From positions 1 through 64,000 of the forward strand of contig FOBR01000016.1 of the NCBI GenBank assembly GCA_900109895.1: a stretch of DNA of 64,000 bases. The letters run 5' to 3'. Made by a program: the position numbers and the translations under genes. The notes beneath the pieces were generated by a model. It was given only the letters and a program-made list of their open reading frames with translations, had not been told where the DNA came from and searched no databases. Source of the stretch: a bacterium A37T11. Lineage in GTDB: Bacteria > Bacteroidota > Bacteroidia > Sphingobacteriales > Sphingobacteriaceae. The stretch's first letter is position 1, and every line of letters starts with the position of its first letter. Below are positions 8,080-15,306 of the stretch, one piece after another.

Positions 8080-9477
8080 ATGAAAAAAAACGTTATATAC
8101 TTCATGATACTATCGTTTATTATGGTTTGCTGTGGGAAATCTTTCCTGGACGTGAAGCCTAGCCAACAACAACGTGTTCCTACGACGATCGCCGATTTTC
8201 AGGGACTATTAGATAACAAAGTGATGATGAACCAAAATTCTCCATGTCTTATTGGAATGGTTAGTGGAGATGAATTTTACATCAAATCAGAAGCTTGGCA
8301 AAGTTTTCCAAATGAAATCGCTTATCACAATTTTTATAAAAACGCTTATTTTTGGGAAAAGCAAATTTATGAAGGAGGTGAATTGTATACAGACTGGTCA
8401 AGGGGTTACATGGACATTCTTCAGGCAAATATTGTGCTGGATGGGTTAAAGTCAATTCGCCCATTTGATGATGAGTCAGAAAGTTGGAATATTGCGTACG
8501 GTGGGGCTTTATTTCAGCGTGCTTTGCGATATGACAATTTAGCTCAACTTTACTGTAAAACTTATGACTCCAGTAAGGCCAACGAGGAACTAGGTCTTCC
8601 ATTGCGTCTAGAAGCTGATATAACTTTAAAAGTTCCTCGATCTTCTTTATACGAAACCTATCAACAAATAATAGCAGACCTTCAACAAGCATTTGACTTA
8701 CTTCCCGACTACACAGAAAATAAATTCAGAGCCTCAAAAGTGGCAGCATTGGCACTGTTGGCAAGGATATATTTACAAATTGGCGATTATGAAAATGCCT
8801 TGAAGTATTCGGAAAAAACGTTATCCTATACCACACAATTAATAGACTTTAACAGTATTGACCTTACCGCCAATTATTCTTTTCTCCCTTTCGCCAAGGA
8901 CAATCCCGAAGTTATTTTTATAGATCTTAGATATACCGATTCCGAGCTTCTCAGTAATTTTGATATATATTTTAATGTGGATACCTTATTACTCGCTTCC
9001 TATTTAACTGGAGATTTGAGAAAGAGTGCAAATTTTTTTATAACAGATAACTATAGAAATCTTTATAAAGGAAGTTATGGTGGCGATATGGGATTTTTTG
9101 TTGGATTAGCGACAGATGAAATCTTTCTTATCAGCGCCGAATGCAATGCGAGACTTGGAAATGACTTAGCGGCAATTAACGATCTTAATTTATTACTAGA
9201 GAACAGAATGAAAAAAGAAAGTTTCGTGCCTTTAGTGTCCGAAACGGAAAGTGATATTATGGATTTAATATTAGAAGAAAGAAAAAAAGAGCTTGTTTTC
9301 AGAGGGCTTCGCTGGGAAGATCTAAAGCGCTTAAATAAGGAAATAAAATATTTTACAACATTAAAAAGAAGGCTATTTGAAGTTGATTATTTTCTTACGC
9401 CTGGCGATCCTAAATGGGTTTACCCTATACCACCTGAAGCTTTGATATCAGGAAATTATGAGCAAAATGAACGCTGA
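8080..9477 (+). CDS. SusD/RagB-family outer-membrane lipoprotein
   Basis: A 465-aa protein starting at the ATG at 8080, 25 bp after susC. A longer frame from 7930 overlaps susC and lacks a signal peptide. The lipobox is in MILSFIMVCCGKSFLD. The body shows the TPR-like fold of SusD: the paired segment QRALRYDNLAQLYC, KVAALALLARIYLQIGDYENALKYSE, and the C-terminal ILEERKKELVFRGLRWEDLKRL box. It would lid the SusC channel on the cell surface. The coding DNA is visibly more A/T-rich than susC upstream, which hints at separate evolution or recombination of the two halves. Confidence 0.92.
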   Translation: MKKNVIYFMILSFIMVCCGKSFLDVKPSQQQRVPTTIADFQGLLDNKVMMNQNSPCLIGMVSGDEFYIKSEAWQSFPNEIAYHNFYKNAYFWEKQIYEGGELYTDWSRGYMDILQANIVLDGLKSIRPFDDESESWNIAYGGALFQRALRYDNLAQLYCKTYDSSKANEELGLPLRLEADITLKVPRSSLYETYQQIIADLQQAFDLLPDYTENKFRASKVAALALLARIYLQIGDYENALKYSEKTLSYTTQLIDFNSIDLTANYSFLPFAKDNPEVIFIDLRYTDSELLSNFDIYFNVDTLLLASYLTGDLRKSANFFITDNYRNLYKGSYGGDMGFFVGLATDEIFLISAECNARLGNDLAAINDLNLLLENRMKKESFVPLVSETESDIMDLILEERKKELVFRGLRWEDLKRLNKEIKYFTTLKRRLFEVDYFLTPGDPKWVYPIPPEALISGNYEQNER

Positions 9478-9551
9478 AATATATAGTATAGTTTCATAAT
9501 ATTTGTAATTTGTAGATTTATTTGAAAAAACTGAGGTTCCATATATAATAA

Positions 9552-9584
9552 AAGTGCCAGTCTCTTTGTAAGAAACTGGCACTT
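9552..9584. terminator. bidirectional terminator between convergent genes
   Basis: The stem AAGTGCCAGT / ACTGGCACTT (9552-9561 with 9575-9584) is perfect over 10 bp. It sits between the stop of the plus-strand SusD gene and the stop of the minus-strand secreted protein. On the minus strand the hairpin is followed by a T-rich tract. Confidence 0.75.
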
Positions 9585-9639
9585 CTTGTAAAAAAAAGTC
9601 TGTTAAAACTACATATTATTACAGACTGTGAGTATTGGA

Positions 9640-10071
9640 TTATGGGTGACGTGCATAGCCATCTCCCGCTCCACTACTTTCACTATTATCTAACGTATAA
9701 TTGTACGGGGAAGCCAACGCATCTGCCACAGAAATGCTATCAGGCAATTCAGGGGCAGTAGCTGGACGGTTTAAATGTACCGCACAGTAATTGCCAGAAG
9801 TATTGTTTTGAGCACAATCTGAGCCAGTAGTTGGAGGAGTAGAGATAGCACCTCCACCAATGATAAATCTACCGCTTTCACTGGTACTACTAGTAGAATA
9901 CACACCGTACCATGCAGAGGCAAAAACTTCGGTTTCCTTAACTTCGGTTTTCTTGTCTGAATAGGCATTACGAGTATCCGCAGAGGTAAATGCATTTAAT
10001 CCGACATAACCAATTCCGATAAAAGCTAAAACCGTACATGCTATTATACTATTTTTAAATTTTTTAGTCAC
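9640..10071 (-). CDS. small secreted protein, Cys-containing (DUF6520/NVEALA-like type)
   Basis: A 143-aa protein if started at the GTG at 10071 (VTKKFKNSIIACTVLAF); a frame from 10110 adds 13 unlikely residues. One hydrophobic segment ends near GLNAFTSA and acts as a signal peptide or anchor. The mature part is Ser/Thr-rich with SDCAQNNTSGNYCAVHL, a pair of Cys residues that could form a disulfide, resembling the small secreted proteins that cluster with Bacteroidota regulators. Function unknown. It lies downstream of a putative small membrane protein and a cluster of 15-bp repeats. Confidence 0.6.
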   Translation of the reverse strand: MTKKFKNSIIACTVLAFIGIGYVGLNAFTSADTRNAYSDKKTEVKETEVFASAWYGVYSTSSTSESGRFIIGGGAISTPPTTGSDCAQNNTSGNYCAVHLNRPATAPELPDSISVADALASPYNYTLDNSESSGAGDGYARHP

Positions 10072-10143
10072 TGTATGAACTTTTGTTTCCCTTATTTCGA
10101 AAAAAAGCATCCCAAAAAAATGTTAAATAAATAATTCTATTTG

Positions 10144-10497
10144 TCATAAGCCTTTCGAAGATGGCCTTGCTTGATGGGTGAACCGCTCCGAGTGCCCCAA
10201 CGACGCCTTGACGCCCTTTATTTTATCCCACAGCCAACGCTGGAACAATGCATTTTTACGGTCATGAAAGATAATATGTTGAATTTCGCTAGCGCCAGAT
10301 TTAGGACGGATTGGACTGTCTATTAAGTCGGTCCTCACCCTAGAATACTCATTAAGATTTATTAGTACAGTTATTAATTGGCAATGCGTGACCAAATAAG
10401 ACATACTCATAAAAAACAGCAGCACCAAAAATAGTAGGAGGTGTTTACTGAACATAAACAGGTGCTTTTGCAGCATAAATATAGTTATCTTTTCCAT
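10144..10497 (-). CDS. hypothetical small membrane protein, doubtful
   Basis: A 117-codon frame starting MEKITIFMLQKHLF, with one strong hydrophobic segment (about residues 17-36, HLLLFLVLLFFMSMSYLV) and a basic tail with no familiar motif. It ends 73 bp before the start of the secreted protein and begins just after the repeat cluster at 10548-10700, so it may be the first gene of a two-gene unit. The tail composition is odd and the frame may be fortuitous. Confidence 0.35.
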   Translation of the reverse strand: MEKITIFMLQKHLFMFSKHLLLFLVLLFFMSMSYLVTHCQLITVLINLNEYSRVRTDLIDSPIRPKSGASEIQHIIFHDRKNALFQRWLWDKIKGVKASLGHSERFTHQARPSSKGL

Positions 10498-10547
10498 TGC
10501 TGTTTTTATTTAACATTACAAATGTAACTAGGTTTTATAACTATCAT

Positions 10548-10700
10548 TTGTAAATTTTCAAGCTTTATTTTTTGTGAAAATGTAAGCCTTTTTTATAATC
10601 TACACTTTCATATCTATTCCTAATTACACTGCAAATATAAACTGATATACAAATACTTCTGTTGTGAAAATTCAAGAAAAATTTTTTGTAAAAATGTAAG
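10548..10700. promoter_or_regulatory. four 15-bp direct repeats, likely regulator binding sites
   Basis: The motif TTGTRAAAWTKYAAG occurs at 10548, 10572, 10662 and 10686 (15 bp each). The two members of each pair start exactly 24 bp apart, and the two pairs start 114 bp apart. A weaker match lies at 10514-10528. The repeats sit between the end of the AraC-type gene and the start of the small membrane/secreted protein genes, where an AraC-family activator would bind direct repeats. Confidence 0.65.
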
Positions 10701-10715
10701 AATAACATAACTAAT

Positions 10716-11768
10716 TTATTTTCCAATGGCTTTATAAAACTGAATAGGTGTCATCTCATATGCTTGCTTAAACTGATTACTAAAGGCCGCATAATCCGCA
10801 AAGTTTAAATGAGCCACCACATCATAAGGCGTATAATGGTATTCAACCATCAACCGTTTGCTTTCCTCCAACTTTGCCCGTATAATAAATTGGATAAGGG
10901 TTTCCTTCTTTTCACCCAGGAATTTGTTGTAATGATCCCATATATATTGCCGGTTGACCCCCATTTTTTTGGCCACAAAAGATACAGTAGGAATGATCGG
11001 TATATCCAACGCGATCCATTCCCGTACTCGTTTTTGCACATCCAAGGTAAATTGATCATCCCTAAGCTGTACATTCGGGTCCAATGAGGCCTTATCCGTT
11101 CTCCCAATACCCCGGTGCCAATCGGCCAAATGGCCAATGGGTTGCTGAATGTCGCCATCTAAGCCCATGCCCTCCCCTGTTTTTACATGTCTTACCACTT
11201 TTAAGAAGGAGTCCATCTGATCATCGATATCCTGTACCGTGGTATATAGGGTGCAGGGCAATGTCAACTCCTTACACCGGATCAGCATTTCTAATTGGCG
11301 GTTGATGGCTGGGGCATACCGTTTGGCCCACTTACCTTTAATGATATGCAACTGCAGAAAACTGTGTTCGGGCCAGATGTGCCAGTGACCACTGCATGGC
11401 TCACTATAGACTTGTGCATACTGACCCTCTTGTACAAATAGCGCCTGCTTCTCATGAAAACCTGTACGAGTAAACAGGCTCTGATTTTTGAGTTGGTATA
11501 ACCAGAATAAATCGGGGATCTCCGTTTGAAAAGGGACGATCAGTTCATGCGCATTCCTGATCTCTACCGTGAGCACCAATACATCCCAGGCATCGTGCTC
11601 ACTGATAATGGCGGCAAAGGCAGTCCCAACAAGGTATACCGGTGCATGCGTTAAACAAGCAAGGGTATAGGCCGCTTCAAATGGCGGTTCTTGTACCACC
11701 TGCAAATCCGGGCAGGCAGTTCTGAAGTAAAGAATAAGGTGGCTTTTCATACCGGTAAATTTCGGCAT
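10716..11768 (-). CDS. AraC-family transcriptional regulator, 350 aa
   Basis: The last 110 residues contain a double HTH of the AraC/XylS type: SFVAKKMGVNRQYIWDHYN for the first unit and ADYAAFSNQFKQAYEMTPIQFY for the second, with the conserved F-x-Q-F-K and P-x-x-Y/F positions. The N-terminal 230 residues are an unassigned sensing region. An alternative ATG lies at 11750. It starts 6 bp after the stop of the u-spanin-like gene, so it is probably the last gene of the lysis-like cassette transcript, and it is followed by the 15-bp repeats that it may recognise (inference). Confidence 0.8.
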   Translation of the reverse strand: MPKFTGMKSHLILYFRTACPDLQVVQEPPFEAAYTLACLTHAPVYLVGTAFAAIISEHDAWDVLVLTVEIRNAHELIVPFQTEIPDLFWLYQLKNQSLFTRTGFHEKQALFVQEGQYAQVYSEPCSGHWHIWPEHSFLQLHIIKGKWAKRYAPAINRQLEMLIRCKELTLPCTLYTTVQDIDDQMDSFLKVVRHVKTGEGMGLDGDIQQPIGHLADWHRGIGRTDKASLDPNVQLRDDQFTLDVQKRVREWIALDIPIIPTVSFVAKKMGVNRQYIWDHYNKFLGEKKETLIQFIIRAKLEESKRLMVEYHYTPYDVVAHLNFADYAAFSNQFKQAYEMTPIQFYKAIGK

Positions 11769-11774
11769 AGGTTT

Positions 11775-12257
11775 TCAGAAGTACTTGGACAAAACTTGAC
11801 AAAATGCAGCCAACCCTAAAATAATAAGGCCGGCGATGAGCCATCCCTTCCAAGGGCTTTTCTTTTCAGTCTGGCTGCTGTCGCTTTTGGTCACTTGTTG
11901 CTGGGTTTCTTTGACAACATGTAGTTGCTGTTGGCTATCACTGCGGCTGCTGTCCACTTTTTTCTGTTGCCAGGTCATGGACTGGCGGCTGCCGCTTATC
12001 CAGATACTGGCCCCCGTTCCGATGATACCACTATCCGGATGCAACCGGTAGTTCCCTTCCGTACGGATGAGTATCCGATAGGCCTGGCTATCTTGGGCAA
12101 TAACTTGCTGCAATAAACTGAATTGTTGTTGCTGGTGTTGGGTGTTTAGTTGAGTAGCGTGCTGTTCCTGCAAGCTCTGCTGGCTGCTGCTGTGTTGCTT
12201 GCTGCTTTTATAACTCGAGCAGCTGGTGAGGAGGAGGATAAATAAGAGCTTTTTCAT
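11775..12257 (-). CDS. lipoprotein with C-terminal TM segment, u-spanin-like
   Basis: A 160-aa protein. An N-terminal lipoprotein signal (MKKLLFILLLTSCSS, lipobox Cys13) is followed by a Gln/Ser-rich, largely helical periplasmic stretch. After a KKSPWKGW boundary comes one C-terminal transmembrane helix (about residues 139-158). A lipid anchor at one end and a TM helix at the other is the architecture of unimolecular spanins such as phage T1 gp11, which join outer and inner membranes to finish lysis. The neighbours fit: a CHAP amidase and a small multi-TM protein are upstream in the same direction. Sequence homology to a known spanin is not evident. Confidence 0.6.
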   Translation of the reverse strand: MKKLLFILLLTSCSSYKSSKQHSSSQQSLQEQHATQLNTQHQQQQFSLLQQVIAQDSQAYRILIRTEGNYRLHPDSGIIGTGASIWISGSRQSMTWQQKKVDSSRSDSQQQLHVVKETQQQVTKSDSSQTEKKSPWKGWLIAGLIILGLAAFCQVLSKYF

Positions 12258-12301
12258 TGTGAATAATATGTTGAATAATAGATAAGGGTGTATAAATAAG
12301 A

Positions 12302-12343
12302 GCGGCCAACATCGACCGCCCTAAAGTCGGACCTTCCGACTTT
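12302..12343 (-). terminator. tandem hairpins between FnIII and u-spanin-like genes
   Basis: AAAGTCGGA / TCCGACTTT (12323-12343) has a 3-nt loop and lies 12 bp after the FnIII stop. A second, shorter GCGG/CCGC hairpin follows at 12302-12319 with a T-rich flank on the minus strand. They could terminate or attenuate the transcript inside the cassette. Confidence 0.45.
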
Positions 12344-12355
12344 TAAACGTGCAGA

Positions 12356-12988
12356 CTACCTGCCAATATAATCTAACGTGTAGCTCCAATCACTGGCACC
12401 ATGTGTATTGAGGGCACGAACCTGCACGTAGTATAGTTTACCTGCTTCTACCGGTGAGATGACGTTGTTACTGGAGGAGGTGGTGTGGTACCGTTCTCCC
12501 CATAAAGGTTTGTTCTCTGCATCCACTTCAGAAGTAAAGCGGTACTCGTAAGCAGTAGCCGTAGGTACCGGGTCAAAGTCCAGCCTGATCTGGCCTTTTT
12601 GCCTTCCTTCCCGCAGCCGCAGATTTTTCGGGGCTTCGGGTGGAAGGCCCGAGGCCACCTGCATGTTCAGGTTAAAGCCTGAGCTCAGCAGGATGGTGAG
12701 CGATCCATTAGCTACGTTATTGACATAAAAGGTAAGCCTGCGCATGAGTTCTAGCAGCACCGCCTTACTGTCATCCTTAGCGCTTGTTTCCATCGGGTTG
12801 CCACGGCGGCGGGCGATGGATAGTTTCGCTTCAAAATCGTCCAGTGCCGCTTGTACATCGGCCAGCGTGGGATCCGGGGTTGCAAAATAGATGACCGCTT
12901 GCGTCAAGGCTGCGATAATGGTTTTTACCATGGTGACCAGCAAAGCGTCTCCCATTCGTTTAAAATTGTTTAATGCAAATCGTTTCAT
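12356..12988 (-). CDS. FnIII-domain protein of a conserved Bacteroidota family
   Basis: A 210-aa protein. The N-terminal half is helical (MKRFALNNFKRMGDALLV, then LADVQAALDDFEAKLS and AVLLELMRRLTFYVNNVANG) and matches a family of hypothetical Bacteroidota proteins that combine this helical part with one fibronectin type III domain. The C-terminal 95 residues (PPEAPKNLRLREG to YYVQVRALNTHGASDWSY) form the FnIII domain. There is no signal peptide. It lies between the CHAP protein and the u-spanin-like protein. The role is unknown; binding of peptidoglycan or of a released particle is speculation. Confidence 0.65.
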   Translation of the reverse strand: MKRFALNNFKRMGDALLVTMVKTIIAALTQAVIYFATPDPTLADVQAALDDFEAKLSIARRRGNPMETSAKDDSKAVLLELMRRLTFYVNNVANGSLTILLSSGFNLNMQVASGLPPEAPKNLRLREGRQKGQIRLDFDPVPTATAYEYRFTSEVDAENKPLWGERYHTTSSSNNVISPVEAGKLYYVQVRALNTHGASDWSYTLDYIGR

Positions 12989-13023
12989 TTTTTTTATTAC
13001 TTTATTTATTATTAAGTGGTTAA

Positions 13024-13575
13024 TTAATGATTATCTACCCAGTTGGATACTTGATAGATGGTCTTCACCAGTCTTTTTTTTCGGTATACCCCCTCCCCTG
13101 GTCCGGCGCGTATAGGGTTGGTAGTATTGCCTTCGACCGTGGTGCACCACGTACCGTCCCAGCTTTCTACAAAACCACAATGGCCGATGCGCTTGAGGTT
13201 AGTGAAGTAGATTCCAAAGATGTCACCGGGTTGGGGAAGCCCTGCTACCAGCCGTTTCTTTGGAAATAACGCGGGGGCCCAGGCATTGCCGGGGTTTTTC
13301 AGCCCCGCCTCGTGGAGGCTCCAGTTGACAAAAGCGGCGCACCACGAGTTGCCAGGGCCCAAGTGGGTATACCGGAGGTATTTTTCTACTTCTGGCCCAT
13401 CGTTATGACCGGTAGCTTCGTGTACTCCGATCTGAGAGGTGTAAATGTGGTGCAATTTGCTCCGTACGTTATTCATTGGAACGGTCTTGCCGGCTACAAT
13501 AAAATAACAAACGCTCCAAAAAATAAGGAAACAAGCCCCCAAAAGGAGATGGTTAACAGTTTGGCTTCTAAACAT
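13024..13575 (-). CDS. membrane-anchored CHAP-type peptidoglycan hydrolase (endolysin-like)
   Basis: A 183-aa protein. An N-terminal hydrophobic segment (about residues 9-29) can act as a signal or signal-arrest-release anchor. It is followed by a CHAP/NlpC-P60-type domain: NSWCAAFVNWSL with the nucleophile Cys, PGDIFGI, and the catalytic His in IGHCGFVESW, then TVEGNT. The enzyme should cleave peptide bonds in peptidoglycan. Its start lies 82 bp inside the preceding small membrane-protein gene, an overlap typical of phage lysis modules. No phage structural genes are nearby. Confidence 0.75.
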   Translation of the reverse strand: MFRSQTVNHLLLGACFLIFWSVCYFIVAGKTVPMNNVRSKLHHIYTSQIGVHEATGHNDGPEVEKYLRYTHLGPGNSWCAAFVNWSLHEAGLKNPGNAWAPALFPKKRLVAGLPQPGDIFGIYFTNLKRIGHCGFVESWDGTWCTTVEGNTTNPIRAGPGEGVYRKKRLVKTIYQVSNWVDNH

Positions 13576-13844
13576 GGTTTTACGTGTTGTCCCGTGAGGG
13601 TGTGACGAATGAATTGTAGCAGCAGCCAGGCGGTCAGTACAAACAGGCTGACCAATAGCAAGGCTAGAAACAGGGTGTTCAGCACGGCGATGTCGATGAG
13701 GACACCCGTGGTGGGGTCAAACCGCCGCAGCAGGGTTTCGCTGTTTAAGAACAGCACCATCCATACCAGCAGCTGGATGAGGGTAAGCGTGGTGACCCAG
13801 CCGCCTCCTTGTCTTTTCCAGACATAATTGATGTCATTTAGCAT
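13494..13844 (-). CDS. small three-TM protein, holin-like
   Basis: A 116-aa protein starting at the ATG at 13844 (MLNDINYVWKRQGGGW); a longer frame from 14060 runs through the repeat array and is spurious. Three hydrophobic segments are visible (about residues 18-34, 47-80, 95-115). Size, topology and overlap with a peptidoglycan hydrolase gene suggest a holin, but holins have little sequence signature, so this is an inference from context. Confidence 0.55.
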   Translation of the reverse strand: MLNDINYVWKRQGGGWVTTLTLIQLLVWMVLFLNSETLLRRFDPTTGVLIDIAVLNTLFLALLLVSLFVLTAWLLLQFIRHTLTGQHVKPCLEAKLLTISFWGLVSLFFGAFVILL

Positions 13845-13989
13845 TTTTTTTACTCCTTTCTTTATTGATTTATGAAGCAAAATAATAGCATAATTAATTG
13901 ATAACCAAAAATCTGACGGATTCTCACAGATTCTCACGAATGCTGACGGATTTTGACGGCTGGTAAGGGAAATTTCACGGATAAGGGGG

Positions 13990-14283
13990 GTTTTTGTACA
14001 GGTGCGAGCCGGTTTTGTATGAGCGCAAGGAGAGTTTGAACGGGTGCAAAACATTTTCAACCGGGTGCAAAAAGGTTTGGAGCGAATGCTGGGAGGTTTT
14101 GTACGGACGCAAGACGGGTTTACACGGACGCAAAGTCTTCTTGTACGGGCGCAAGGAGGTTTTGTAATAGCGCAATGAAATTTTGTACGAACGCAAAGGC
14201 AGTTTGTACGGTTACAAAAACGTTTTGCGCCCGCTCAAAGAGTGCTTGAGCGGGCGCAAAAACGCTTTGAGCGCGTGCAAAAC
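13990..14283. repeat. 14 tandem 21-bp units without indels
   Basis: Fourteen consecutive units of exactly 21 bp, consensus close to GGTTTTGTACGGGCGCAAAG, begin at 13990 and end at 14283. Units differ by many substitutions but by no insertions or deletions. 21 bp equals seven codons and two helical turns. On the minus strand one frame gives heptads such as LRPYKTS, and another, in phase with the upstream 92-aa gene, gives heptads such as FAPAQAL. This array fills most of the 446-bp gap between genes; the remaining 145 bp at its left contain nothing recognisable. Confidence 0.9.
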
Positions 14284-14290
14284 AAAGAAA

Positions 14291-14569
14291 TTACCGTACA
14301 AACAGCTTTAGTAGTTCCTGCTTAGAGTAGATGTGCCGCTGCCCGAACGTTTGCATGGGGAATAATTTTTTGTTCATGACGTGTTCTTTAAACGGGTTTA
14401 TCGTCATACCCAAAAATTGGAGTACGGCATCGGTTTCCATCCGGTCGGCCAGGATCTGTTCTTCGTTTAAAAGGGTTGGTGTAACTACATGATGTTGTTG
14501 GATGTACCTGCGAATGAGCACGAGCTCTTCGTAGATCATGAGGATAAGGGACGTTTGCTCATTTTCCAT
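14291..14569 (-). CDS. small HTH/excisionase-like protein, 92 aa
   Basis: The N-terminal half is an amphipathic helix (LILMIYEELVLIRRYIQQH). The C-terminal half reads ADRMETDAVLQFLGMTINPFKEHV then FGQRHIYSKQELLKLF, resembling the winged MerR/excisionase-type DNA-binding fold common in Bacteroidota mobile elements. The stop codon at 14291-14293 is followed in the same frame by 56 open codons of heptad repeats from the 21-bp array, as if the protein once had, or can by readthrough have, a long repetitive tail. It lies 11 bp after the AraC-like gene. Confidence 0.55.
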   Translation of the reverse strand: MENEQTSLILMIYEELVLIRRYIQQHHVVTPTLLNEEQILADRMETDAVLQFLGMTINPFKEHVMNKKLFPMQTFGQRHIYSKQELLKLFVR

Positions 14570-14580
14570 ATGGCTGTTAG

Positions 14581-14928
14581 TTAATCTATGTCTAAAGGTT
14601 TAGTACCGATTATTCTTACATAATTCCGTATAAAACTTTTGCTATTGGCATACCCAAGCTGTTGATAAAGCGTTGATACGGTAGCGCCAAAAGCCAGTTC
14701 TTCAGCGGCCCATTGCATGGTATAGTGCAACTGGAGGTATTTGGGTGGGTGCCCGGTGAGCTGCTTACAGGCCCTGGAAAGGCTAATGGGTGTGACATGC
14801 AAACGGGTGGCACTGGAGCCAACGGTTAGTTTGGTTCCAGTGCCGATATGAAGGTCCATGTCACGATAAAACATAGACAGCAACTCCCGATAGGTTTGTT
14901 GAAGATCCATCTTGCTTGCACTAATCAC
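14581..14928 (-). CDS. short AraC-type HTH protein, 115 aa
   Basis: The protein is little more than an AraC-family DNA-binding domain: SSATRLHVTPISLSRACKQLTGHPPKYLQLH, then WAAEELAFGATVSTLYQQLGYANSKSFIRNYVR, then a short tail. No sensor domain is present. Its start overlaps the end of the upstream secreted-protein gene by 8 bp, so both are on one transcript. It may act with the full-length AraC regulator at 10716. Confidence 0.65.
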   Translation of the reverse strand: MISASKMDLQQTYRELLSMFYRDMDLHIGTGTKLTVGSSATRLHVTPISLSRACKQLTGHPPKYLQLHYTMQWAAEELAFGATVSTLYQQLGYANSKSFIRNYVRIIGTKPLDID

Positions 14929-15271
14929 ACAGCTTCCAGAATTCTACATTTACGCCATCCAGCGCATATTCCCGGGCACTATACAGTCCCTGTAAGTAAT
15001 TTGCAAATTGGATTTCACGGGTAGCACCAACCGTCAGGTAATCTGAATAGACACTGACCACGCACGGAAGGTCACCAGGAAACTCACAGGGGTTTGAGGT
15101 AGATATATACTCCAAATAACGCCAGTTATCGGCGTCTTCATAGGCAGCCTCGGTATCACTGCAGCTAATGTACCTAAAATAAAGCAGGATGTACCGCTTG
15201 TGCTGGTCTGCAAACCCGGTAAATGTGATCATCATCGTCAAAACAGTCATCAATAATAAAACCTTTTTCAT
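14921..15271 (-). CDS. secreted hypothetical protein, 116 aa
   Basis: Signal peptide (MKKVLLLMTVLTMMITFTGFADQ) followed by about 94 residues rich in Tyr and with four Cys (YISCSDTE, NPCEFPGDLPCVV, FWKLCD), which could form two disulfides outside the cytoplasm. No family recognised. It is the first gene of the unit containing the two small DNA-binding proteins; the SusD gene ending at 15307 is immediately upstream. Confidence 0.55.
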   Translation of the reverse strand: MKKVLLLMTVLTMMITFTGFADQHKRYILLYFRYISCSDTEAAYEDADNWRYLEYISTSNPCEFPGDLPCVVSVYSDYLTVGATREIQFANYLQGLYSAREYALDGVNVEFWKLCD

Positions 15272-15306
15272 AAAAACCTTTTTTGGTGTGTAGTGATGCT
15301 TACTCG

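Noticed and set aside
11775..13844. Complete prophage
   Set aside because: No integrase, terminase, portal, capsid or tail genes in the surrounding 20 kb; only lysis-like functions are present.
13845..14060. N-terminal extension of the holin-like protein
   Set aside because: The extra 72 codons run through the repeat array and lack a plausible start context; the ATG at 13844 begins a normal small membrane protein.
13990..14283. CRISPR array
   Set aside because: Units are contiguous 21-bp repeats with no spacers and no cas genes; it is a tandem repeat.
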